Below are positions 26,220 through 33,957 of a stretch of DNA of 64,000 nucleotides, piece by piece. Under the pieces are notes generated by a model, which searched no databases, had not been told where the DNA came from, and was given only the letters and a program-made list of their open reading frames with translations. The stretch comes from Chloroflexota bacterium (GTDB lineage: Bacteria; Chloroflexota; Anaerolineae; Aggregatilineales; Phototrophicaceae): NCBI GenBank assembly GCA_020161935.1, contig JAIUNI010000003.1:310001-374000 (forward strand), written 5' to 3'. The translations under genes were made by a program, and so were the position numbers. Each line of letters starts with the position of its first letter. Position 1 is the first letter of the stretch.

Positions 26220-28261
26220 GGAGTCACCTCTTTCACAGCACGCTTGCGCTTTTCATGCCTGTTACGCATTTCACTCGTGCTAATTGTTTGAACATTGCCA
26301 TTGGTTTGCTTCTGAGTCTCAGCGGCGACTCTCGCCATCAATGCGGCTATTTCCAGGGTGGATGGTGTATTCACACCGGATGCAGATGTATTCGAGTTGG
26401 GAATAGATGGTATGGGTGTTTCGACAGGCTGCAAATTGAGCGCAATCCCCCGTTCCAGCAGCAGTGGCTGGACATCTTTCGCCGCATGGAGCCGCTGTTT
26501 CCAGTCGTCGCGCTCATAGAAGCGGGTCAGGCGAGCGTTCAGGACGACCTGGGTGGCAAAGCCCGCCTCCACATAACGGGCAAAGATGGTGCAGTTGCCA
26601 ACCTGGGGCGTAACCACCTCATCGACGGTCAGCAGCGGGCGCTGACGCAGATGGCTGTTGGGATCATCAGCATTGGCATCGGTGGTCGCTGTGCCGCTGG
26701 CTTTGCTGTAGAACTCGGCGGTGTCAGCATCACAGCCGCCGTAGATGACCTGCGTCGCCAGACCGGTGAACAATGCCTGTGTCCCTTCATTGCCATAGAT
26801 CATGTGGAACTGCCCTTTGGTCTGCGCCCCAATCATAATCGAAATGCGGCGCTTGCGGACGAGGTTCACATCCGCCACCAGGCTGTCCAGCTTACCGAGT
26901 GTCGGAAATTCATCGAGAATCACGCCAACCGGAACGGGCAGCGGGCCTTTATTGCGTTCGCCAATCGTGTCGAGGTCGAGCATCAGTTTACGCAGTGTTG
27001 CGCCCAGGTAAGAAGCGTAGACGGCACGCATACGCCCCGGACAGGTCAGGACGACCACCGTTGGCTGCCCCACAATGAGGTCAGCGTCAAAGTCCGAGGC
27101 ACTGGTATTAGCACGCACATCAGTAGAAGCCCAACCCGTTAAAGCCGTCGCCAGCGTCGCCACCACGTTCGAGGCGACTTTGCCATCTGACCCCACCGAG
27201 GCGATGAAGCTGTTTGCCAGCAGCGCCGCGTCATCCTTTTTGGATGCCAGTTTGCCAGCCAGACCCTTCAGGTCGTTCATGGCGTTGTAGATTTCACCGA
27301 GATTGGGAAAGCGAATCAGGCAAGCCGCCAGCAGTGCCGCCGCGCTGTCCGTCCAGAAGCGGTTGTCGCCCGCCGCCGATGGCACCAGCACATCCGCGAT
27401 AGCGCGGGCATCGGACACATTCTCAATGCCTTCCGCCAGATTGTAACGCGGACCAATCATGCTGGTCGGGTCATGGACGACGACCAGATGACGGGTGACA
27501 GCGGCATACTTCAGCACATGCCCGGTGATTTCGCCCTGCGGGTCGGCGACAACGAGCGAATGTCCTGCCAGCATTCGATCCGCAATGGCGGGCAGGATAA
27601 TGCCCTGGGTCTTACCCGAACCCGGTCCGCCAAGCGTCAGGATACCGCGTGCCACATCCTCACCGCTGAGCGAAAACCGTCCCATACCCATATCAAGACG
27701 GCGTTTTTGCTCCCCCCAGAACGCCCCCAGCAGCGACAGCCCTTCGACATCTTCCCGGCGGAAGCGTTTGTACTCGCGCATGGTGCAGAAGTGCGACGAA
27801 CCGAGCGCCCCACGCTTGACCTGCGGATTACGCAGGCGATCCACCCGTTCGCGCAGCCAACCGCCGTTCTTGATGCCGCTGTGCAGCCCAATCATCAGGA
27901 AGAACCACAGCATCACCAGCATCATGCCGAACATAAACAGGCGCATGGCGTTCACATTCGGTGGCGCACCGACGAGCAGTTGGACAACACCATTGGGTGT
28001 TTGCCGCCCACGTAGCGGCTGCACCGCCATATCTCCCAGCAGCGTCAGGTAAACCGCCGACACACCCAGCCCAACGATCAGGTGAGCAAAGAGTTTCGCG
28101 CCGCGTTTCCAACCGGTTGTATCCTGGGTTTCGCTGGTGCGCTGGATGCCTGCCCCCAGCATCGCACTGACAAGGACAGGCATAAAGAGTGTCAGACACA
28201 GGAGTGGGGCGAGACAGCCGCCCAGCAGCGCCCGCCCCTCGGTGAAGAGCCAGTAAAACAT
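26216..28261 (-). CDS. Type IV coupling protein (VirD4/TraG family)
   Basis: A 681-residue inner-membrane ATPase. Three hydrophobic segments lie within the first 130 residues (about 10-35, 55-78 and 108-130). The nucleotide-binding domain follows, with Walker A GGPGSGKTQGI (K217), VVADPQGEIT, and a Walker B/VirD4 motif GVILDEFPTLGKLDSL followed by RRISIMIGAQTKGQFH. It should link the relaxase-DNA complex to a secretion channel, although no VirB-type genes are in the window. Translation runs directly into the HU-like gene; two further minus-strand genes precede it. Motifs complete, so likely functional. Confidence 0.9.
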   Translation of the reverse strand: MFYWLFTEGRALLGGCLAPLLCLTLFMPVLVSAMLGAGIQRTSETQDTTGWKRGAKLFAHLIVGLGVSAVYLTLLGDMAVQPLRGRQTPNGVVQLLVGAPPNVNAMRLFMFGMMLVMLWFFLMIGLHSGIKNGGWLRERVDRLRNPQVKRGALGSSHFCTMREYKRFRREDVEGLSLLGAFWGEQKRRLDMGMGRFSLSGEDVARGILTLGGPGSGKTQGIILPAIADRMLAGHSLVVADPQGEITGHVLKYAAVTRHLVVVHDPTSMIGPRYNLAEGIENVSDARAIADVLVPSAAGDNRFWTDSAAALLAACLIRFPNLGEIYNAMNDLKGLAGKLASKKDDAALLANSFIASVGSDGKVASNVVATLATALTGWASTDVRANTSASDFDADLIVGQPTVVVLTCPGRMRAVYASYLGATLRKLMLDLDTIGERNKGPLPVPVGVILDEFPTLGKLDSLVADVNLVRKRRISIMIGAQTKGQFHMIYGNEGTQALFTGLATQVIYGGCDADTAEFYSKASGTATTDANADDPNSHLRQRPLLTVDEVVTPQVGNCTIFARYVEAGFATQVVLNARLTRFYERDDWKQRLHAAKDVQPLLLERGIALNLQPVETPIPSIPNSNTSASGVNTPSTLEIAALMARVAAETQKQTNGNVQTISTSEMRNRHEKRKRAVKEVTP

Positions 28262-28264
28262 CGG

Positions 28265-28468
28265 CTACGCCTCCTGATCTTCGGATGGGCTGATGCAGTG
28301 CAGCATAAGCCAGTTGGTGATCCAGCCTAACACCACCAGCACCAGCCCGGTCAGATAAAGGGCTTCACCAAAGCTCACGCCGAATACCCGTCCGACGGCA
28401 GCGCCAGCCAGCAGCAGCGTAACCAGGGCAAAGCCGCCCAGCGCAGTCTGTGGTTTGAGCGTGGTCAT
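28265..28468 (-). CDS. Small two-helix membrane protein
   Basis: A 67-residue protein with two hydrophobic segments (FALVTLLLAGAAVGRVFGV and ALYLTGLVLVVLGWIT), ending in a short acidic tail. It lies 3 bases upstream of the coupling-protein gene in the same operon and may be a small partner of that membrane ATPase. Confidence 0.6.
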   Translation of the reverse strand: MTTLKPQTALGGFALVTLLLAGAAVGRVFGVSFGEALYLTGLVLVVLGWITNWLMLHCISPSEDQEA

Positions 28469-28471
28469 CGC

Positions 28472-30220
28472 TTAAAAGTCCAGTTCCGGTGTACCGGATA
28501 CAATCTCCGGCTTATCCCGTTCGACAGCCTGCTGAATCGGGTCAGTATACAGACCTTCCGCCGCGATGCGAGCATCGCGCTCCGCATTCGGGTTGTATAG
28601 GTGCCAGGCTGCCGGATCACGAGTGAGGGTCAGTTCAGCGTTCTGATACGCTTTCAGGTCGTCGCCTTCGAGCGTCTTCCACTCCGCAGGCAGTCCTTCC
28701 AGTCGCGCCACTTCCACCGCCAGTTCGGGTCCGTCCAGTAGTCCGGGGATGAGATAGCCGTTGAAGTCCTTGCCGAATTTGTCCACTGCCTCCAGAGTCT
28801 CGAAGTGCGCCATTTCCAGCATTCGGAATGGCTCATCCGCCACCATCGCCGGACTGCCCACCGCATCCGGGTCGCGTTCCACGCCGGGATAGACGACCAT
28901 ATGCAGGGCATGTCCCAGCGGTTCCCCGTCCGGGTCATTCACCGGGATCGGATCGAGCCGCCAGTAGGGATTTTCCACCCCCGGCTGCGGCGCAGGGTCT
29001 TCGATCTTCTCCCCATCGGTGTTCCAGTAGGGATTGATTTCACCTTCCAACTGCTGCGCCAGCGTCTCAAAACGATCTTGCGGTCCATGTGTGAACAGCC
29101 TTGTGTCGGCGCGATCCCCATCGAGCCAGTCATTCTCGACAGCGGTAAGTTCGGCTTTGTGCATCATGGCTTCCAACCCGCGCCCGTCATGAACTTCGAG
29201 CAGCGCCTCCCGCGCCTGCTCCGCCTGTTCGCGCCCCTTGTCATCATCTGAGTCCCACGTATCCAGCGTCACCGACTGCATTCCCAGATAGCCATTGGGT
29301 TCGCGCCAGTATTTGTCCACCAGCAGTTCCCGCGTCCAGGGATCGGTTTCTTGCACCACCACTGCATAATTCACGGTGTCATGCACAGGTTGCAGTAGTT
29401 CGGTCTCAGATTTCTCGAAGGTCGCCTCAAACCATGCCGCGCCTTCCAGTGCCGCGTTCGCTTCGCGCTCACGGGCAGCTTCAGCGGCAAACTCGCGGTA
29501 CATGGTCGGGTAATCTGACACTTCCGACTCCAGCGTGACCGGGGTATAGGGTTCGGTGTCCATTTCAGTGACATCGACTGTCTGCGTCAGTTCGCGCTCA
29601 CGGATGGTCGTGAATGGATCCGGCGGTCCTTCGGTGAACAGACGTGGGTCGTCGCGCTGCGGGTCAATCACCCCAGCCTCGACACCCACCAGTTCCACAT
29701 AGGTCATCGCGCCCTGAAGCATTTCCTGTTGAAGCATGTCATCCACAAACTCGGCGTGGGTCCGCGCCGCTTCCCAATCCGGCTGCGGAATGATGAGGTG
29801 GGCGCGCTGGTCTTCACCCCATTGTTTGGTCACATCGAGATGCGAACTGCCGTTGGCAGAAATCGCGGTTATGTTGTACTCCGGGTCTTGCTGGTTTTCC
29901 TCGTGCTGCATCTCACGCTCCATCACTCGTGTTCGTTCAGTGGTAAAGGGGTCGGGCGGCGCATCGTCCTCAAAGAAGACGCGCCCATCGGCGCGGTGCG
30001 GGTCGAGATAACCACCCGCCACCGCCAGCCGCTCCGCCCGATTCATAGCGGCTTCCAGTCCCTGCGTTTTCAGGGCCACATCCAGTTCACGTTCGTCGGT
30101 CTGCGCCTCATCCCACATGCCGTATTCGGCAATGGTGAACGTATCGAAACGGCGTTCGCTGCCGTGCATCCAGGTCTTTACACCTTCAGAAGACCGATAC
30201 TCAGCCAAATTTAGTCCCAT
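28472..30220 (-). CDS. Repeat-containing hypothetical protein of transfer operon
   Basis: A 582-residue acidic, soluble protein. A unit of about 45 residues recurs three times: GLEAAMNRAERLAVAGGYLD...FEDDAPPDPFTT (residues about 53-95), GAMTYVELVGVEAGVID...TEGPPDPFTT, and GLEAMMHKAELTAVENDWLD...THGPQDRFET. The C-terminal third (ALHMVVYPGVERDP, LEMAHFETLEAVDKF, FNGYLIPGLLDGPELAVEV) has a separate fold, similar in character to the 354-residue gene at 62156. First gene of the minus-strand coupling-protein operon. Role unknown; intracellular. Confidence 0.6.
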   Translation of the reverse strand: MGLNLAEYRSSEGVKTWMHGSERRFDTFTIAEYGMWDEAQTDERELDVALKTQGLEAAMNRAERLAVAGGYLDPHRADGRVFFEDDAPPDPFTTERTRVMEREMQHEENQQDPEYNITAISANGSSHLDVTKQWGEDQRAHLIIPQPDWEAARTHAEFVDDMLQQEMLQGAMTYVELVGVEAGVIDPQRDDPRLFTEGPPDPFTTIRERELTQTVDVTEMDTEPYTPVTLESEVSDYPTMYREFAAEAAREREANAALEGAAWFEATFEKSETELLQPVHDTVNYAVVVQETDPWTRELLVDKYWREPNGYLGMQSVTLDTWDSDDDKGREQAEQAREALLEVHDGRGLEAMMHKAELTAVENDWLDGDRADTRLFTHGPQDRFETLAQQLEGEINPYWNTDGEKIEDPAPQPGVENPYWRLDPIPVNDPDGEPLGHALHMVVYPGVERDPDAVGSPAMVADEPFRMLEMAHFETLEAVDKFGKDFNGYLIPGLLDGPELAVEVARLEGLPAEWKTLEGDDLKAYQNAELTLTRDPAAWHLYNPNAERDARIAAEGLYTDPIQQAVERDKPEIVSGTPELDF

Positions 30221-30329
30221 TCGATCCCGGTGAAGTGGCGCGAGTTTTCAAGCGCACTGGAACTGGAAAAACCAGCACCGATTAACGGTACTGGCAGTTT
30301 GTGATTCCCATTTATAAGGAAGTGGAGAC

Positions 30330-31397
30330 ATGAGCAAGCAGAAGACAGACAAGAACAAATCAGAATACGCGATTACATCGGGCGGCATCCTCACAGTGGG
30401 GTTGGACATCGGCTACGGTGTCACCAAAGTTGTGACAGATCAAACCGCGATTGCTTTTCCATCGGTGGCGGGTCATGCCCGTGAAATCAAGTTCCAGCAG
30501 GAGGCGCTGGCAGCGAAGTATCCCGGTGACCAGCTCACAGATGAAGATGGTTCAACCTGGTTTGTCGGTGATCTGGCGCTGGCACAGCTTCCCCCCGGTG
30601 AATTACTGCGGTTACGGGGTCGCACCGCTAATGAAAAGACGATGGGCAACACCTTTCGGTTGCGGCTGGCGAAAGCGGCGATTGGCAAACTGGCGCAGGG
30701 GGGATCGGGGCGGGATGTCATCCATCTGCGGTTATGCAGCGGTTTGCCGGTTGACCACATGCGGGATGCGAGTGGACTCAAGCAGGCATTGCTAGGACAG
30801 CACCTCATCAAAACCGATGCCAGCGAAGTTATCGCCAATGTGACTGAGGTGATGGTCATGCCGCAGCCGTATGGTAGTGCGTATGCCATGATGCTCACCG
30901 AGCAGGGCGAGATCAATGTCTATCACACCTACATGCGAACCGGCGTGGTCGATGTCGGCACGTACACGGTTGACATTATTTTGGACGATGATGGGGACTT
31001 TGTGGACGCGGAAAGCGGCAGCGTCGAGAGTGGTGTCTACACCGCCCAGGAACGGATCGCCGCCATGCTGGAACGGGATTACCGCGAGAAGATGCCGCAC
31101 CGGATTGTCGAGCAGGTCTTGCGAACGGGCATTTTCACTGCCAGCGGCAAGCCAGTGGATTACAGCTATGAGGTCGAAGAAGCTCTTGCCCCGCTTCGCA
31201 GTGCGACATTGAATCTGCTCTCGGAAAAGTGGCAGCGCGGCACAACCGTCGATGTGATTTACCTGTCGGGCGGTGGCGCGGAACTGGTGTATGAGCAGGT
31301 GGTGGAAGCCTACCCGCAGACGAAGCTGGTACCGGATGCACAGATGGCGAATGCCAGAGGCTACCTGCACTACGCCCATTTCGCTGCCCGGAAGTGA
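30330..31397 (+). CDS. ParM/StbA-like actin-fold ATPase (PRTRC D-like)
   Basis: A 355-residue actin-fold protein. LTVGLDIGYGVTKVV is the phosphate-1 loop. TGVVDVGTYTVDIILDDDG is the phosphate-2 loop, with TDEDGSTWFVGDLAL in the N-terminal domain. VIYLSGGGAELVYEQV and a late ANARGYLHYAHF complete the nucleotide cleft. ParM-type proteins form filaments that push plasmid copies apart, and PRTRC cassettes usually include such a protein D. AAGGAAGTGGAG precedes the ATG. The small gene that follows is the likely DNA-binding partner. Confidence 0.85.
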   Translation: MSKQKTDKNKSEYAITSGGILTVGLDIGYGVTKVVTDQTAIAFPSVAGHAREIKFQQEALAAKYPGDQLTDEDGSTWFVGDLALAQLPPGELLRLRGRTANEKTMGNTFRLRLAKAAIGKLAQGGSGRDVIHLRLCSGLPVDHMRDASGLKQALLGQHLIKTDASEVIANVTEVMVMPQPYGSAYAMMLTEQGEINVYHTYMRTGVVDVGTYTVDIILDDDGDFVDAESGSVESGVYTAQERIAAMLERDYREKMPHRIVEQVLRTGIFTASGKPVDYSYEVEEALAPLRSATLNLLSEKWQRGTTVDVIYLSGGGAELVYEQVVEAYPQTKLVPDAQMANARGYLHYAHFAARK

Positions 31398-31415
31398 GCA
31401 GTTCGATATAGAGGC

Positions 31416-31457
31416 GGGTCTTACTGGTCAGCCCAATGGGTTGTACGGGTAAGACCC
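31416..31457 (+). promoter_or_regulatory. Hairpin between ParM-like and ParR-like genes
   Basis: GGGTCTTAC (31416-31424) pairs perfectly with GTAAGACCC (31449-31457), with CCCAATGGG inside the loop. There is no U tract, so it is not a standard terminator. It lies 20 bases before the downstream ATG, next to the AGAGGAGAG ribosome site, and could tune expression or stabilise the upstream message. Confidence 0.55.
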
Positions 31458-31477
31458 ACTCAGAGGAGAGCAAAAGA

Positions 31478-31900
31478 ATGGCAAAGCGTAAAACAAGCAA
31501 ACGCCACTACCGGATGATTACGTTCAAAGTATTCGAGGACACTGATAACGACATTCTGGACTGGTGGGAAGGCATTGACGAAGGGGAGCGCAGCGATGCG
31601 TTACGCGATCTGATCCGGGGGTATCTGGGCAAGCAGCCGCGCCGCAACAAGCTTCTGACCATCCCCGAACTGCTGGAAGTGAGACAGGACACACTCTGGA
31701 TACGCGATGCGTTGAATGAGATGCCCGGCTATCTGGAACGGCTGGTGCAGCATGTGGCAGCCAATGGTGTAGCCCAGATTGCCATGCAGCCGATGGCGCG
31801 ATCACCAACCAATGGCGATGTCCTACCAGCGACTGAACCCGCCCTGTCAGACAACGACAGTGACCGCCGGGCGCGACGGATGAAACGTTCCCAGTGGTGA
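31478..31900 (+). CDS. ParR-like candidate partition adaptor
   Basis: The ATG at 31478 follows AGAGGAGAG. The 140-residue protein begins with a basic stretch (KRKTSKRHYRMITFKVFED) and DNDILDWWEGIDEGERSDALRDLIRGYLG, which fits a ribbon-helix-helix DNA-binding domain, then a helical middle and a disordered tail ending in basic residues. Position directly after a ParM-like gene, size and fold all match ParR/StbB adaptors that join the centromere to the filament. Sequence similarity in this family is low, so the call rests on context. Confidence 0.6.
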   Translation: MAKRKTSKRHYRMITFKVFEDTDNDILDWWEGIDEGERSDALRDLIRGYLGKQPRRNKLLTIPELLEVRQDTLWIRDALNEMPGYLERLVQHVAANGVAQIAMQPMARSPTNGDVLPATEPALSDNDSDRRARRMKRSQW

Positions 31901-31911
31901 GGAGGAGAAGT

Positions 31912-32259
31912 ATGGAGCAGTTCATCCTATCGTGTAGGACAGAACAGCAAAGAGCAGCGCATGGCTGTGCCATGCACGTCGCAGCGTCGAGGCGCAGCGA
32001 CTTCGCCAGACCCCGTGTAACGGCTGTGAGTAACCAGAAGGGTTCTCACGGGGTCTGGAGCGAGCTAAATCCGCTCGCCACTCATGCGCCGTGGGGGCTG
32101 ATGCAGCGGCTGTCGCCCCTGCATGAGTGCGGCGGTGCAGAAGTTCCGCCGCACTCGTGGGCATGGTTTGCCATGCCCACCGAACGCACCCGTGACCGGG
32201 ATGCATTCAAAATCTGCATCACGTCCGTTCAGCAGGAAAACGAGGAAGAGAACCTATGA
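31912..32259 (+). CDS. Possible small gene overlying palindrome-rich block C
   Basis: ATG 31912 has an excellent GGAGGAGAAG site and its stop overlaps the ATG of the HU-like gene (ATGA), as for a coupled gene. The 115-residue reading frame contains NPLATHAPWGLM and AMPTERTRDRDAF; the related block at 14850 encodes partly similar peptides (LAPHTPEGLM, MPTKHTR) but with stops and a frameshift. Codons follow strong inverted repeats, so base pairing rather than protein may explain the sequence. Uncertain. Confidence 0.35.
   Translation: MEQFILSCRTEQQRAAHGCAMHVAASRRSDFARPRVTAVSNQKGSHGVWSELNPLATHAPWGLMQRLSPLHECGGAEVPPHSWAWFAMPTERTRDRDAFKICITSVQQENEEENL
31983..32200 (+). repeat. Palindrome-rich structured block, copy C
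   Basis: Inverted repeats in order: CCAGACCCC (32006-32014) with GGGGTCTGG (32050-32058), including an inner GTGAG/CTCAC stem; GCGAGC TAAATCC GCTCGC (32060-32078); ATGCAG with CTGCAT; GAGTGCGGCGG with CCGCCGCACTC; GTGGGCATGG TTTG CCATGCCCAC (32156-32179); then CGCACCCGTG. The helix order and the TAAA-loop hairpin match the block at 14899-15120. It lies between the partition genes and the HU/relaxase genes. Could be a regulatory RNA or a DNA site for replication or transfer. Confidence 0.6.
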
Positions 32260-32543
32260 ACCATCATCAGACAGTCACCGAAATCAGCAAACGCCTGCCG
32301 CGTCTGAAACGGCGCGATGTGGCGGAGGTGCTGGAAATTATGACAGAACTGTGGCTTGAAGAACTGGCGCAGCCCGGTCAGACAGTGACAGTCGCCGATC
32401 TGGGGAAACTGGCTGTCGAGGTGCAAACCGTCCGCAGCGGTGGCGTGGTCGGACGGCGCATCCTCAAGCGAGTGTATGTGCGTTTGCGCCCAACAGCAAA
32501 ATTCCGTCAGACAATTCTCACCGCCTATATAGAGGAAGGATAA
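32256..32543 (+). CDS. HU-like DNA-binding protein 2
   Basis: A 95-residue protein resembling the product at 25926: TVTEISKRLPRLKRRDVAEVLEIMTELWLEELAQPGQTVTV, then a basic beta arm (GGVVGRRILKRVYVRL). It is a probable histone-like bending protein. First clear gene of a compact set with the RHH gene (6-bp gap) and relaxase 2, which suggests work at the transfer origin. Confidence 0.55.
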   Translation: MNHHQTVTEISKRLPRLKRRDVAEVLEIMTELWLEELAQPGQTVTVADLGKLAVEVQTVRSGGVVGRRILKRVYVRLRPTAKFRQTILTAYIEEG

Positions 32544-32548
32544 GTCAA

Positions 32549-32851
32549 ATGAAGAAGAAACCCAATCCGTACAGCGAACGCATGACCGTCAACTTGACTC
32601 CCGACCAGATGCGACGGCTGGAAGAACTGCGAAACGTCCGCAGTCGCGTCGGGAACTTTGTCAGCAAAAATGACCTGCTGCGCGATGCCGTCAACCTGTA
32701 TCTGGCAGCACAGGAGGATTTGCCGGGTTCGCGCCGGGCAATCGCTAAAGGCATCGAGTCGAAGGTGGAAGCACTGGATGCAAAAGTCGAAACGCTGACG
32801 ACCATGCTCAGTAGCTTTATCGAGCGGGTGACGCGCAAACGCGAGGGCTAG
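32549..32851 (+). CDS. Ribbon-helix-helix protein paired with relaxase 2
   Basis: A 100-residue protein. SERMTVNLTPDQMRRLEEL and SKNDLLRDAVNLYLAAQED form an RHH-type domain. A coiled coil (IESKVEALDAKVETLTTML) follows, as in the paralogue at 24213. AGGAAGGA precedes the ATG; its stop abuts the relaxase start. Likely relaxosome accessory factor and repressor. Confidence 0.7.
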   Translation: MKKKPNPYSERMTVNLTPDQMRRLEELRNVRSRVGNFVSKNDLLRDAVNLYLAAQEDLPGSRRAIAKGIESKVEALDAKVETLTTMLSSFIERVTRKREG

Positions 32852-33865
32852 ATGGATCGAAAGCAGATGTGTGTCGCCAACGTGCAGTACAAGAAACCGT
32901 CTGCCGACGGCGCGAAGCAGTCCAAGAATCTGCTGCGTTACCTGACCTATCGGGAGAGTCGGGATGAGGCGGCGCGGCATGTCGCGGGACGGGAACGCTG
33001 GGTCGATCATGGCATGGGCGGCTCAGTGGGTGAAATCGCGCAGCGCTGCGACGACCTGAAAAGTGAGCATGTGCTGACCTTCAGTCTGGTCTGCAATCCG
33101 AACCCGGATTTGATGGCGATGGTCGCGCCGGAAGACCGGGAGCAGTTTGTCCGCGAACTGACCGAAAGTGTGGTCAATGGGTTCTTCGACGAGCGTGGTC
33201 TGGATACAGGTATCGAGTACAGCTACGTTCTCCACCACCGATTGACCGATGATCCGAAAGCGCCGGGATTACACGACCCACACACCCATGTTGTGCTGCC
33301 GGGAACGGTGTATGACGAGGAACACGGGCAGCGCGTGCCGCTGTTCTTCAGCCGCAATCGCAAGGTGAACCACATCGAGATGCTGCACGATGTCACCGAA
33401 CAGACGATGGTCGCACAGATGGAACGCTACGTCGGTCCCGACTGGGAGCAGCGTTATGACGAGTTAGCCGCTGTGCGTGAACAGGAACGCACCATTGCTG
33501 ATAACGAGCCGCATGGTGGAATGCTCGACGACAAGGGTGAAAGCTGGGATGTCTGGTGTGGCACGCGGCGGACGGACGAGCAGCAGACCGCTGTTGGCTT
33601 TTACCGCTGGTATGCCGCCGCGACGGAAGACGACCCGGATGCACTCCACCTGGAATTTCGTCCGTTAGCGGCAGGATTGCCGCATGAACAGGCAACCTTT
33701 TTTGCACAGGTACTGGCGCAGGAGATGAGTGGTGACATGGACAAACTGCGGGAACTCGCAGCACTGTTGAACGGGATGAGTGCTGACCAACGGGAGGTAC
33801 TGATCACGGAAATGGGGAGATATGAGCAGCCGACACGGGACATATCGCCCGAATTTGAACTTTAG
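32852..33865 (+). CDS. Relaxase-like mobilisation protein 2
   Basis: A 337-residue paralogue of the product at 24587. Shared segments are LLRYLTYRES with candidate catalytic tyrosines, MGGSVGEIAQRCDDLKSEHVL, CNPNPDLMAMVAPEDRE, YSYVLHHR and the histidine motif DPHTHVVLPGT. It has a longer C-terminal region (about residues 210-337) of unknown fold. It should nick one strand at a transfer origin. Its ATG directly follows the RHH stop. Two relaxase-RHH sets in one element suggest either two transfer origins or a composite of two elements. Confidence 0.7.
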   Translation: MDRKQMCVANVQYKKPSADGAKQSKNLLRYLTYRESRDEAARHVAGRERWVDHGMGGSVGEIAQRCDDLKSEHVLTFSLVCNPNPDLMAMVAPEDREQFVRELTESVVNGFFDERGLDTGIEYSYVLHHRLTDDPKAPGLHDPHTHVVLPGTVYDEEHGQRVPLFFSRNRKVNHIEMLHDVTEQTMVAQMERYVGPDWEQRYDELAAVREQERTIADNEPHGGMLDDKGESWDVWCGTRRTDEQQTAVGFYRWYAAATEDDPDALHLEFRPLAAGLPHEQATFFAQVLAQEMSGDMDKLRELAALLNGMSADQREVLITEMGRYEQPTRDISPEFEL

Positions 33866-33957
33866 CCGAGAAAGCACACAGGGGAGAAGAGCGCCCACCG
33901 TCGCCAAACGAAGCGCTCCAAACCCCTGTGTACCAACCTAAAAGGAATACCACGAGT

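Noticed and set aside
25877..27142. 421-codon plus-strand open frame antisense to the coupling-protein gene
   Set aside because: The minus-strand frame has clear VirD4 motifs; this one is low-complexity and starts inside another gene.
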